From: an uncultured Clostridia bacterium
GTDB lineage: Bacteria; Bacillota; Clostridia; Christensenellales; Aristaeellaceae
Length of the DNA stretch: 17,009 nt
Reading direction: 5' to 3'
Assembly: GCA_946410395.1 (NCBI GenBank)
Contig: CAMKAE010000019.1
Location: forward strand, 1-17,009
In this document: piece by piece, positions 1 through 7,277 of the stretch
How positions within the stretch are numbered: position 1 is the first letter of the stretch
Layout of the letters: every line of letters starts with the position of its first letter
The notes under the pieces: model-generated
The model's input: the letters and a program-made list of their open reading frames with translations, nothing else
Told to the model about the DNA's origin: nothing
Database searches by the model: none
Program-made: the position numbers and the translations under genes

Positions 1-265
1 CTGCCGACGGACACCGATCTGTGATTTGCCAGGGAATGCCGGAGCGCTGAGAGACCGCATGAACCGGAGGAGCAATCCCCCGGTTTTCTTGCGCCTGGCG
101 GTTCCCGGGACCGGAAAAGCGGAATCTTCCCTTGCGCAAAAAGGGAGGGATGATTATATGCTCCATGCTAGGGATTGATCCTCTCACGCTGTTCCGCGAT
201 ACGGTGCGCCAGATACCGTGTGAAGCAGAAGGAGAAAAGCCAGAACGCAGCGAATTATACCGCTG
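1..265. other. Region without a confident gene
   Basis: Only debris-like reading frames are visible. A frame entering from the left ends with TGA at 48-50 (last residues QGMPER) and is followed by a hairpin with a T-rich tail, so it may be the 3' end of a gene that lies outside the window. A 38-codon frame from ATG 150 to TGA 266 follows AAGGGAGGG, but that site abuts the ATG and the peptide resembles nothing I recognise. Confidence 0.4.
62..90 (+). terminator. Possible intrinsic terminator
   Basis: AACCGG (62-67) pairs with CCGGTT (80-85). Two further G-C pairs lie inside the stem past one mismatch, the loop is 6 nt, and the hairpin runs into TTTTCTT. It lies just after the stop at 48-50 and could end an upstream gene. 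The stem is short. Confidence 0.4.
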
Positions 266-409
266 ATGACATTCCTTGATGCCCGGATCACCGCTGTGGA
301 AAGCGGCACTGTTCTGCCTTATGTGGCGACAGCGGACAACGGCTGGCACGCGGTCATCGTGGCCGACAGGGTCGGATGGGTATCCGGCAAATACAGCAAA
401 ATCGAATAA
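266..409 (+). pseudogene. Remnant of a bacterial SH3-domain protein
   Basis: The frame from ATG 266 to TAA 409 encodes 47 residues. The segment GTVLPYVATADNGWHAVIV followed by GWVSGKYSKIE matches the second half of a bacterial SH3 (SH3b, SH3_3) domain: GTVLPY, NGWHAV and GWVSGKY sit at the family's usual spacing. The first half, normally with an NVRSGPG motif, is missing, and the frame upstream of the ATG closes at a stop after a basic, unrelated stretch. SH3b domains usually end secreted wall-binding or cell-surface proteins. I read this as the C-terminal tail of a decayed gene. A functional 47-residue peptide is possible, since the ATG overlaps the stop of the preceding short frame (TGATGA), but no good ribosome site precedes it. 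Confidence 0.5.
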
Positions 410-425
410 AGGTTTTCAATTGTCA

Positions 426-464
426 AGGCGCATGAGAACGTCGGGGCCATTACCTCATGCGCCT
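426..464. promoter_or_regulatory. 11-bp perfect hairpin upstream of rfbB
   Basis: AGGCGCATGAG (426-436) and CTCATGCGCCT (454-464) are perfect inverted repeats with a 17-nt loop. No T-tract follows on either strand, so it is not a classical terminator. It lies about 100 bp upstream of the rfb operon, possibly in its leader, or it may be a protein-binding or processing site. Confidence 0.45.
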
Positions 465-567
465 AAGATCCTTGGACGCTCCAGACGAGAGAGTAAGGCC
501 TTTGCCCGGAACCGGATCGGCCGTATTCGGAATCGCAAGCACAAAGAACACACAAGGGGCAATGTCT

Positions 568-1587
568 ATGACCATCATCGTCACCGGCGGTGCCGGCTTC
601 ATCGGCTCAAACTTCATCTTCCACATGATGAAGGCACACCCGGAATACCGCATCGTCTGCCTGGACAAGCTAACCTACGCGGGCAACCTCTCCACCTTGA
701 AGGAGGTGCTGGACAAGCCTGGCTTTCGGTTTGTAAAGGCGGACATCTGCAACAGGGAGGCGGTCTACCGGCTCTTTGAGGAAGAGCACCCGGACGTGGT
801 GGTGAACTTCGCCGCGGAGAGTCATGTGGACCGCTCCATCGAGGATCCCTCCGTCTTCTTGCAGACCAACATCATCGGCACGTCCGTGCTGATGGACGCC
901 TGCCGGAAGTACGGCATCACCCGGTATCATCAGGTCTCCACCGACGAGGTCTACGGCGACCTGCCCCTGGACCGGCCGGATCTGTTCTTCACCGAGGAGA
1001 CGCCGCTGCACACCTCCAGCCCATATTCCTCGTCGAAGGCCGGGGCGGATCTGCTCGTGATGGCGTATCATCGCACCTTCGGCCTGCCGGTGACCATCTC
1101 CCGCTGCTCCAACAACTATGGACCTTATCAGTTCCCGGAAAAGCTGATCCCGCTGATGATTGCCAACTGCCTGGCCGATAAGCCGCTGCCGGTCTACGGC
1201 GAGGGGCTGAACGTACGCGACTGGCTGTACGTGGAGGATCACTGCCGTGCGATCGACCTGATCATCCATGAGGGCCACGTGGGCGAGGTTTACAATGTCG
1301 GCGGCCACAACGAGATGCGCAACATCGACATCGTGAAGCTGATCTGCGCGGAGCTTAGCAAGCCCGAGAGCCTGATCACCCACGTGACCGACCGTAAGGG
1401 CCACGACTTGCGCTATGCCATCGATCCGGCAAAGATCCACGGCGAGCTCGGCTGGGTGCCGGAGATGAAATTCCAGGATGGCATCAAAAAGACTATCGAC
1501 TGGTACCTGACCCATCGGGACTGGTGGGAGGAGATCATCAGTGGCGAGTATCAGGACTATTACCAGAAGATGTACGGGAATCGCTGA
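568..1587 (+). CDS. rfbB: dTDP-glucose 4,6-dehydratase
   Basis: Catalyses NAD-dependent dehydration of dTDP-glucose to dTDP-4-keto-6-deoxyglucose, the second step of dTDP-L-rhamnose and related deoxysugar synthesis, in the cytoplasm. It is an extended short-chain dehydrogenase. The Rossmann motif GGAGFIGS lies at residues 7-14, the active-site segment STDEVYG at 124-130, and the catalytic YxxxK (YSSSK) at 153-157. RCSNNYGPYQFPEKLIP and NVRDWLYVEDHC are further family signatures. The frame is open back to ATG 457, but ATG 568 is chosen because AAGGGG lies 8 nt upstream and the protein then starts MTIIVTGGAG at 339 residues, the normal family length. ATG 562 is two codons longer. It is first in a three-gene operon, 9 bp before rfbC. 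Confidence 0.97.
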   Translation: MTIIVTGGAGFIGSNFIFHMMKAHPEYRIVCLDKLTYAGNLSTLKEVLDKPGFRFVKADICNREAVYRLFEEEHPDVVVNFAAESHVDRSIEDPSVFLQTNIIGTSVLMDACRKYGITRYHQVSTDEVYGDLPLDRPDLFFTEETPLHTSSPYSSSKAGADLLVMAYHRTFGLPVTISRCSNNYGPYQFPEKLIPLMIANCLADKPLPVYGEGLNVRDWLYVEDHCRAIDLIIHEGHVGEVYNVGGHNEMRNIDIVKLICAELSKPESLITHVTDRKGHDLRYAIDPAKIHGELGWVPEMKFQDGIKKTIDWYLTHRDWWEEIISGEYQDYYQKMYGNR

Positions 1588-1596
1588 GGAGGCCCT

Positions 1597-2196
1597 ATGC
1601 AGATTCAAGTTCAGAAAGATGTCGGCGGCATCGCCGGACTGTGCGTCATCACTCCGGTGATGCACGGAGATAACCGCGGATACTTCATGGAAACCTGGAG
1701 CCAGCGCGACATGGCGGAGGCGGGACTTGACATTATCTTCGTGCAGGACAACCAGTCGATGTCCACGAAGGGCGTGCTGCGAGGCCTGCACTTTCAGAAA
1801 CAATACCCTCAGACGAAGCTTGTGCGGGTGATTCGCGGCGCGGTGTTCGACGTGGCGGTCGACCTTCGGGAGGGCAGTGCGTCCTTCGGGAAGTGGCACG
1901 GTGAACTGCTGACGGCGGAGAACAAGCGCCAGTTCCTGATCCCGAAGGGCTTTGCGCACGGCTTTCTGGTGCTGAGCGATGAGGCCGAGTTCTGCTACAA
2001 GTGTGACGACTTCTATCAACCAGATGACGAGGGCGGCTTGGCCTGGAACGATCCCGCGATCGGCATCCAATGGCCGCGCGTCGCGGGCGAATACCGGGGC
2101 TCCGCGAGCGCCGAGGGTTATACCCTGGACGGCATGCCGCTGAAACTCAGTGAAAAGGATCAGAAGTGGCTGGGAATCGGGGAGGGACAAAAGTGA
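1597..2196 (+). CDS. rfbC: dTDP-4-dehydrorhamnose 3,5-epimerase
   Basis: Epimerises dTDP-4-keto-6-deoxyglucose at C3 and C5 to dTDP-4-keto-L-rhamnose. The cupin fold is recognisable. LRGLHFQ (residues 61-67) carries the catalytic histidine H65. VRVIRGAVFDVAVDLR (77-91) and IPKGFAHGFLVLSD (115-128) are conserved strands, and the tyrosine-rich YKCDDFY segment before the conserved WNDP lies at 134-140. At 199 residues it is slightly longer than the usual 180-190. The start is set by a perfect AGGAGG at 1587-1592, 4 nt before the ATG. It is translationally coupled downstream: its TGA overlaps the GTG start of rfbA. Confidence 0.97.
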   Translation: MQIQVQKDVGGIAGLCVITPVMHGDNRGYFMETWSQRDMAEAGLDIIFVQDNQSMSTKGVLRGLHFQKQYPQTKLVRVIRGAVFDVAVDLREGSASFGKWHGELLTAENKRQFLIPKGFAHGFLVLSDEAEFCYKCDDFYQPDDEGGLAWNDPAIGIQWPRVAGEYRGSASAEGYTLDGMPLKLSEKDQKWLGIGEGQK

Positions 2197-3080
2197 AGGG
2201 CATTATTCTTGCCGGCGGCGCGGGCACGCGGCTGTATCCGCTGACCAAGGTCACATCGAAGCAACTGCTGCCGATCTACGACAAGCCGATGATCTATTAC
2301 CCGCTGAGCACGCTCATGCTTGCGGGCATCCGCGACATCCTGATCATCTCGACCCCGGAGGACACGCCCCGTTTTGAGGCGCTGCTGGGCGACGGCGGGC
2401 AGTTTGGTATCTGCCTGTCCTACTGCGTCCAGCCTTCGCCGGACGGCCTCGCACAGGCGTTCATCCTGGGGGAGGACTTCTTGGCGGGCGAGCCAGGCGC
2501 GATGGTGCTCGGCGACAACATCTTCTATGGCAACGGCTTCCGTCATCTGTTGAGGGCAGCAGTCGAGAACGCCGAAAAGAAGGGCCGTGCGACAGTATTT
2601 GGCTATTATGTGACCGATCCGGAGCGCTTCGGCGTGATCGTGTTCGATGAAGACGGCCGAGCGACCGGTATCGAGGAAAAGCCGGATCATCCCAAGTCGA
2701 ACTATGCCGTCACGGGCCTCTACTTCTACCCCGGCGACGTCAGCCGCCGCGCCAAACAGGTGAAGCCCAGCGCCCGCGATGAACTGGAGATCACGGCGCT
2801 CAACGAGATGTACCTGAAGGAGGGCCTGCTGGATGTGCAGTTGCTGGGCCGCGGCTTCGCCTGGCTCGACACTGGCACGATGCAGAGTCTGCTCTCGGCT
2901 GCAAACTTTGTCGAGACGATCGAGTCCCGCCAGGGCATCACGATCAGCGCGCCGGAGGAGATCGGCTTCATCAACGGGTGGATCGACCGGGAGAACCTGC
3001 TGATCAGCGCAAAGGCTTTCGGAAAGAGCCCGTATGGGGAGCACCTGAGGGCGGTCGCCGAGGGCAGGATCAAATACTGA
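2193..3080 (+). CDS. rfbA: Glucose-1-phosphate thymidylyltransferase
   Basis: Makes dTDP-glucose from dTTP and glucose-1-phosphate, the first and usually feedback-inhibited step of the pathway. The nucleotidyltransferase signature GGAGTRLYPLT lies at residues 8-18, with SKQLLPIYDKPMIYYPL following. GDN at 107-109 supplies the metal-binding aspartate (D108), and EEKP (161-164) and GFAWLDTGT (221-229) are further RmlA motifs. The start is taken as GTG 2193, overlapping the rfbC stop (GTGA), with GGAGGG 7 nt upstream. This gives 295 residues beginning (V/M)KGIILAGG, the family norm; an ATG at 2166 would add nine unconserved residues. No rfbD reductase follows, so the last step to rhamnose must be encoded elsewhere, or the product feeds another deoxysugar. 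Confidence 0.97.
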   Translation: MKGIILAGGAGTRLYPLTKVTSKQLLPIYDKPMIYYPLSTLMLAGIRDILIISTPEDTPRFEALLGDGGQFGICLSYCVQPSPDGLAQAFILGEDFLAGEPGAMVLGDNIFYGNGFRHLLRAAVENAEKKGRATVFGYYVTDPERFGVIVFDEDGRATGIEEKPDHPKSNYAVTGLYFYPGDVSRRAKQVKPSARDELEITALNEMYLKEGLLDVQLLGRGFAWLDTGTMQSLLSAANFVETIESRQGITISAPEEIGFINGWIDRENLLISAKAFGKSPYGEHLRAVAEGRIKY

Positions 3081-3167
3081 GTTCATGATTTGAAAGCAGT
3101 GCTGCATGCATATTCTAATCAGCCTGCGTCCAGCTGGACCTAATCGTCATATTAATTTAGCCTGGCG

Positions 3168-3216
3168 GCATTGTTTCCCCCTGAATAGCGGGGGAGCAAT
3201 GCTGCTGGGCGTTTTT
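3168..3216 (+). terminator. Hairpin terminator downstream of the rfb operon
   Basis: GCATTG plus TCCCCC pairs with GGGGGA plus CAATGC across an 8-nt loop, with small bulges (3168-3202). TTTTT follows at 3212-3216. It lies about 90 bp after rfbA and is the best candidate end for the rfb transcript. The 10-nt gap between stem and T-run weakens the call. Confidence 0.55.
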
Positions 3217-3270
3217 CGTGCTTTGGAGCAAGAAGCATCGCTTTGAGGCATTCTATAGTCCGATCTCCTA

Positions 3271-3420
3271 TACGCCGCACTGACATCATGAATCCTCCCG
3301 CGACGCCCCAAAGCGCCGATCCGCCCACAACGAACAAAGCCCTGTAAACGCAGTGTTTACAGAGCTTTGTTTTCGAGGTGCCACCCGGATTTGAACCGGG
3401 GCATAAAGGTTTTGCAGACC
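3271..3420. repeat. Left 150-bp direct repeat (attL-like, tRNA-Cys)
   Basis: Identical to 13050-13199 except one base (T at 3286, A in the right copy). It contains, in plus order, codons for YAALTS and TGA matching the integrase 3' end (YAALTT), a hairpin terminator (3336-3368), and the 3' half of tRNA-Cys (3376-3420). Similarity stops abruptly within the anticodon stem, a common crossover region for tyrosine recombinases. Confidence 0.85.
3376..3420 (-). pseudogene. 3' half of tRNA-Cys (attachment-site copy)
   Basis: Read on the minus strand, this holds the anticodon loop CTGCAAA, variable region, T arm (GGTTCAAATCC) and 3' acceptor strand ending GGCACCT, identical to the intact tRNA-Cys at 13155-13226. 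The 5' half is replaced by unrelated sequence beginning GAGTTTTAG, so it cannot give a tRNA. It is best read as a copy of the integration core. Confidence 0.85.
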
Positions 3421-3516
3421 GAGTTTTAGATACTATAATACGCATCCTGTGTTCGTTGAAGCATGTGTTTTCCGGTGCTTGAGGGCCATTCGGACGCCTT
3501 AATTGCACGTTTTTTG

Positions 3517-3698
3517 CCTCTGATCTCCGACGGAATAGACAGGACCAATTCATACGGTATCACACCACCCCCACAGCTTTTCAGCGTAAAGGGCAGTCAC
3601 CCCGGATTGACCGCGTCGGTCATGAAGGGGTGACTGCCCTTTTTTATTTTGCTGAAATCCGGGCACATTGACGGAAACGAGGCAAGCAGATCGATCAG
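3517..3698. repeat. Left copy of 182-bp internal direct repeat
   Basis: Matches 9398-9580. Positions 3534-3612 (79 bp) are identical; the flanks differ by scattered substitutions and small indels. It includes the long hairpin at 3588-3645. A frame from ATG 3463 to TGA 3633 (56 codons, ending SVMKG) runs through it, and the right copy keeps the same frame and stop but is preceded by a stop, so the frame may be the tail of a lost gene. The two copies bracket the GH3/sensor cargo block. Confidence 0.85.
3588..3645 (+). terminator. Long hairpin terminator in the left internal repeat
   Basis: A perfect 16-bp stem, AAAGGGCAGTCACCCC (3588-3603) with its complement (3627-3642), encloses a second 6-bp hairpin TGACCG-CGT-CGGTCA and ends in TTTTT. 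It is a strong plus-strand terminator. On the minus strand it lies about 100 bp beyond the CBM9-like gene, where it could also help end that transcript, although only three Ts follow there. Confidence 0.8.
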
Positions 3699-3744
3699 GG
3701 ATATCCTCCTGCTTTTGCAGGACGGATTCTCTGAAAGCAGTCTG

Positions 3745-4542
3745 TCATTCCGCGAGTGTAATCCGGCCCCAAAGGCTCGGATCGGTGTTGATATCCAGGC
3801 TGCCTGTCCAAGCGATTTGCGGAATATACTCCGTGCCGGGGCATGCATAGGCGATATCCGTGAACAGGATATCGAAACTGAGGACATCCCCGACTTGCGG
3901 TTGATAGACGGGAATCTTCTTGTTGCTGAAGCACACCCATGGAATCTTTGCCTCCCAGATGTAACCGGTTGTCGTGTACTCTGAGAAGCATTCATAACCT
4001 TCCAGCACATTTTCGCCGCCCTGCATTCCCTGAGAAACAAAGCGCTGGCGAAGTTCGCTGTCCACCATGCTGCGGTCAATGGCGGTGTCCCAGTATTGAT
4101 GATCCATCACAAGGAACACTTTGAAGTCATTGGTCGCATATGCTTTTCGGTCCGGATCATCAGCCGGATTGGTGGAAAGATACAATTCGATGTTGTCCTC
4201 GCCGTCCAGCGGCAGCATTTCCAATGCACCAAAGGGCGTATCTTCCCACAGGTCAACAGCCAGATACAGATACTCCTCGTCCCAGCCGACATAGACTGTC
4301 GCGCTCAGATCTTCCGGCCCCTGCCACATATTGATATCGCGCACAACCTGCTCGGGCTCACGGATGATGATCGGATCATCAAGATTCCACTCGTCCAGCT
4401 TGCCATCCAGCACAATGCCTTGCGGCAGGCGATGCGCAACGGATGCAGGCCTGCCCGACTCTGCGCCGGCGATTCCGATGCAGGAGATCAACAGGCACAG
4501 GAGAAGCAGCAAAACTGCGGATTTTCCGACAAATCTCTTCAT
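3745..4542 (-). CDS. Secreted CBM9-like carbohydrate-binding protein
   Basis: 265 residues. The N-terminus MKRFVGKSAVLLLLLCLLISC then IGIAGA|ES is a signal peptide with a plausible signal peptidase I site after AGA. LISC also fits a lipobox, so membrane anchoring is possible. The mature part opens with GIVLDGKLDEW (about 43-53), the hallmark start of the CBM9-like beta-sandwich (DOMON-related) fold. VGWDEEYLYLAVDLWEDTP, DNIELYLSTN and YIWEAKIPW are the usual strands of that fold. Such domains bind sugars and often accompany glycosidases. No catalytic domain is visible. A GGGAG site precedes the ATG. It is the second gene of an operon with the GH3 enzyme, separated by a 63-bp spacer carrying a perfect hairpin. 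The call as sugar-binding rests on fold-level pattern only. Confidence 0.8.
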   Translation of the reverse strand: MKRFVGKSAVLLLLLCLLISCIGIAGAESGRPASVAHRLPQGIVLDGKLDEWNLDDPIIIREPEQVVRDINMWQGPEDLSATVYVGWDEEYLYLAVDLWEDTPFGALEMLPLDGEDNIELYLSTNPADDPDRKAYATNDFKVFLVMDHQYWDTAIDRSMVDSELRQRFVSQGMQGGENVLEGYECFSEYTTTGYIWEAKIPWVCFSNKKIPVYQPQVGDVLSFDILFTDIAYACPGTEYIPQIAWTGSLDINTDPSLWGRITLAE

Positions 4543-4566
4543 TGTGTCAACTCCCTCTGAAAGGAA

Positions 4567-4589
4567 GGGGCTGCCAGGTTGGCAGCCCC
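4567..4589 (-). promoter_or_regulatory. Perfect hairpin between GH3 and CBM9-like genes
   Basis: GGGGCTGCCA (4567-4576) and TGGCAGCCCC (4580-4589) form a 10-bp perfect stem with a 3-nt loop in the 63-bp gap. On the transcribed strand it is followed by TTCCTTTC, a weak T-tract. It could partially terminate transcription or protect the 3' end of the GH3 message, setting a ratio between the two proteins. Confidence 0.65.
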
Positions 4590-4605
4590 GTTATGCCAGA
4601 TCTCG

Positions 4606-7044
4606 TTATTCCACGGTGATGACGGTGCTCATATCACCCACGGTGATGGTGTGCTCACCGGCGCCTTCCAGTGCAATTTCCATTTCGCACACGCGCCAGC
4701 TGCCGCCGTTGACCGCCATGATCTTCTCGCCGACAACGGTCTCGCCATCCTTGACCTGGATGGTCGTCATGCCGTCTCCGCCATCATTCCAGACGAGGAA
4801 ATCAATGGTGAAGGTCTCACCGCTCTTCTGCGTGCGGTTGACGGTTGTCTTGCGCTGCTGCATGCCGCCCCATCCGGTGGGCACTTCCGTGATGATTACC
4901 TCTGTGGGAACCACCAGAATCTCGCAGCGGAATGCAGGATCCTGTCCGTAGCGCATGCCGTACTGGTAGCAGAGCAGCGGGTCGCCAAAGTTGTTCGGGG
5001 AGGCATAGGTTTCGCTGGTCTTCATCAAGGCTTCCACCAGCAGCCTGACATAAGCGGAGGCGCCGCTGTCACCCGCCAGGTCCTTCCACTGGGCGTCATC
5101 CAGTTCAGCGGAACGGGCGATTTCCTTGACAATGATACCGCCGGGTTCACGGGTTCCGAAGACCATGTCCGCCAGGATCCAGGGCTCCGTCGCACGAAGG
5201 ATGAAATCCAGAGAGGAGCCGTGATCACAAGTTACATTGTAGTTGAGGAAGAGGATCGCATCGGCCTTCTCCACGGTCTTGGTGCTCGGATCCACATGAT
5301 CCAGTGCCAGAACCAGCTTCTTGCCGTATTCGGCCGCATCCTCAAAGATCAGTTCCGCGTTGTCATCCAGCGCGGTAATGCGGGCAACGATCACATCCGC
5401 TTCCTCGGGATCATCCACGACGGCCGCATACTTCGCGAAGGCTTCGGCGTCCATCGCGGCGGTCTTGGCCACGTTGCCGGTGACATACACCTTGGTATCC
5501 GTGCTCAGAGGCAGAAGGTTGTCATCGTTCTTGACCAGGACGGTGGACTTGGCCTGCAGCTGATGATCCAGTTCCACGGTCTCGGGGTTGCGGGCGCGGT
5601 CCAGGGACTCGTTGCTGTCAATTTCCCAGGGCTCGACGATGTACTCGGCGCTCGCCACAAGCTGCAGGCAAGCGTCCAGGTCGACATAAGGATTCTCAAA
5701 CAGTCCCTTGCTGAACTTGGTGCGGAGGATGCGGCGAGCCGAGCGATCCACCAGCTCCTCGGAGCAGAAGCCTTCCTTGACCGCACGTACAAGGGCATCC
5801 GGCCAGTTGGAGATATCACGCTTGACAGAGGGATCCTCCCCGGGCATGACGGACACCGCGCCGAACTGGTCCACGCCGTTCTCCAGCATCATGGTATACT
5901 GATGCGCCAGATCCAGCTGCCCCAGGTCGATGCCGTCAATGGTCACGCCGCTGATGCCGCTGCCTGCGGGACCCCAGTCCGTGACCACAACACCGTCGAA
6001 TCCGAGCGTGTCGCGAAGGTAAGCCATGGTGGTCTTGTCATAGTCGACGCGAACACTGTTGGTCAGACCTGTGCCGGTATTGGTCATGATCCATTCACAG
6101 CCGGCGTCAATGGCCGCCTTCCAAGGATACATCCAGTTGTCCACATTCTGGGCAACGGAACGGGCATTGCCGAAGGAAGAGTCACCGCCGCGGGCGATGA
6201 AATGCTTCACGCAGACTGCCAGTCCGCTGCTCTGCATGGCCTTGACTTCAATGTCGGTCAGGTTTGCGATGTAGGCGGGATCCTCGCCATACCAGGAGCC
6301 GATCTCCACGCCGAACGGATTGAGGGTGACATGATAGCCCAGGGCTTTCATTTCCTCGCCGTAGATCTTCCAGAGCTTTTGGGCGAGTTCAGGATCGTTG
6401 GCCGTGCCGAGGGCGTCGTGGGGCATATCGACATAGCTGCCCCAAGTGTTGCTCTCACGGTTGGCAGTGAAGGTGATCGGAATGCCCAGATAGCCTTCCT
6501 GCTCTGCGATGGCCTGTACCTTGTTGTGGTATTCGACCAGTTCCTTGGGCGTTCCGGTGGCGTCGTCCAGGTAATGCGTAATGCCGAGTTTCACGATGTA
6601 ATACCAGAAGGAATAGCCGTCGGGATAGCGTCCGTTCAGAATGTTTCCCTCAAAGGGACACTCTTTCTCATACAGGAACTGGTCATCCATGGGGTAAGTC
6701 GGTGAGAACTGGCCTGCGCTCATGCAGTGGAACAGCAGATTGACTTTCTGCTCGATGCTCATTTGCGCAAGCAGGTCCGTGATGCGCTCTTCCGTGTCCA
6801 GACGCCAGTCTTCGTAGGGATCCAGCGTACCGTTGCGGTTGAGGTCTTTGAATTTCAGTCCATCGGCTTCCAGAATGATGGACGCATCCGCATAGCCCAG
6901 TTCCGCCTGATCACCACTGGCTTCAGCCAGATAATAGGTTGAACCGCCGGCTGTGACCTGTTTGGCTGCGTCTTCACCCAGCACGGGGATGCTGATACAG
7001 GAAACCAGCATCGCCAGTACCAACAACAGAGACAGTTTTTTCAT
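4606..7044 (-). CDS. Secreted glycoside hydrolase family 3 protein
   Basis: 812 residues, probably a beta-glucosidase or related exo-glycosidase acting outside the cell. The signal peptide is about residues 1-24 (MKKLSLLLVLAMLVSC, then a possible cut after VLG; LVSC could be a lipobox). FKDLNRNGTLDPYEDWR (65-81) is typical of secreted GH3 enzymes of gut Firmicutes. The GH3 N-domain covers about 90-420: ITFTANRESNT, the KHF motif (K280, H281) and DGVVVTDWG with the nucleophile candidate D356. The GH3 C-domain spans about 480-720 (STVLVKNDDNLLPLS onward), and a CARDB/immunoglobulin-like domain forms the tail (731-812). AGGAGG lies about 9 nt before the start. Substrate cannot be read from sequence. 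It is divergent from the sensor-regulator pair, which probably controls it. Confidence 0.93.
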   Translation of the reverse strand: MKKLSLLLVLAMLVSCISIPVLGEDAAKQVTAGGSTYYLAEASGDQAELGYADASIILEADGLKFKDLNRNGTLDPYEDWRLDTEERITDLLAQMSIEQKVNLLFHCMSAGQFSPTYPMDDQFLYEKECPFEGNILNGRYPDGYSFWYYIVKLGITHYLDDATGTPKELVEYHNKVQAIAEQEGYLGIPITFTANRESNTWGSYVDMPHDALGTANDPELAQKLWKIYGEEMKALGYHVTLNPFGVEIGSWYGEDPAYIANLTDIEVKAMQSSGLAVCVKHFIARGGDSSFGNARSVAQNVDNWMYPWKAAIDAGCEWIMTNTGTGLTNSVRVDYDKTTMAYLRDTLGFDGVVVTDWGPAGSGISGVTIDGIDLGQLDLAHQYTMMLENGVDQFGAVSVMPGEDPSVKRDISNWPDALVRAVKEGFCSEELVDRSARRILRTKFSKGLFENPYVDLDACLQLVASAEYIVEPWEIDSNESLDRARNPETVELDHQLQAKSTVLVKNDDNLLPLSTDTKVYVTGNVAKTAAMDAEAFAKYAAVVDDPEEADVIVARITALDDNAELIFEDAAEYGKKLVLALDHVDPSTKTVEKADAILFLNYNVTCDHGSSLDFILRATEPWILADMVFGTREPGGIIVKEIARSAELDDAQWKDLAGDSGASAYVRLLVEALMKTSETYASPNNFGDPLLCYQYGMRYGQDPAFRCEILVVPTEVIITEVPTGWGGMQQRKTTVNRTQKSGETFTIDFLVWNDGGDGMTTIQVKDGETVVGEKIMAVNGGSWRVCEMEIALEGAGEHTITVGDMSTVITVE

Positions 7045-7068
7045 ACCTGGATCCCTCCTTTTATTGTG

Positions 7069-7088
7069 AAAGGCAATCCCATGCCTTT
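7069..7088 (-). promoter_or_regulatory. Small hairpin in the GH3 leader
   Basis: AAAGGCA (7069-7075) and TGCCTTT (7082-7088) form a 7-bp stem with a 6-nt loop just upstream of the GH3 ribosome site. It may affect leader stability; there is no adjoining T-tract. Confidence 0.4.
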
Positions 7089-7112
7089 CGGTTCAATGAT
7101 CCGGATGGCTTT

Positions 7113-7181
7113 ACTATATGTTTTTTTTCGCATCCGTGCGCATCATCCTCCGCGAATTGCACATATGCTGCGCGAAATGTA
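7113..7181 (-). promoter_or_regulatory. Candidate activator site and GH3 promoter
   Basis: CGCGAATTGCA (7151-7161) and CGCGAAATGTA (7171-7181) are direct repeats exactly 20 bp apart, two helical turns. Downstream for the minus strand is a -10-like TATAGT (plus ACTATA, 7113-7118) with no good -35 box at the right distance. This places the repeats at about -45 to -75, the usual position for a response-regulator activator. The spacing resembles paired LytTR sites, though the bases do not closely match the AgrA consensus. A second minus-strand TATAAT (plus ATTATA, 7204-7209) is an alternative -10. Confidence 0.4.
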
Positions 7182-7219
7182 TTGAACGGCGAAAAAACAG
7201 CCGAATTATACAACTTTCA

Positions 7220-7248
7220 TTGACAATGCAGCGTCGACATGGTATAGT
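7220..7248 (+). promoter_or_regulatory. Sigma-A promoter of the response regulator/kinase operon
   Basis: TTGACA (7220-7225), a 17-bp spacer and TATAGT (7243-7248) form a near-consensus promoter about 30 bp before the regulator start. It should give strong basal expression, in contrast with the weak promoter seen for the divergent GH3 operon. Confidence 0.85.
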
Positions 7249-7277
7249 CTGCACGAAAATGAATGCAGGTGAATGTT

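Noticed and set aside
670..2190. 506-codon minus-strand open frame
   Set aside because: Antisense to rfbB and rfbC, which are unambiguous; composition is typical of a complement frame in GC-rich DNA.
2160..3107. 315-codon minus-strand open frame
   Set aside because: Antisense shadow of rfbA.
3152..3553. 133-codon minus-strand open frame at the left repeat
   Set aside because: It crosses the terminators and the tRNA half. A similar shadow frame occurs in the right repeat only because the DNA is duplicated.
4579..6705. 708-codon plus-strand open frame
   Set aside because: It lies antisense to the GH3 gene, which has clear motifs, a signal peptide and a ribosome site; the plus-strand protein has no recognisable domain.
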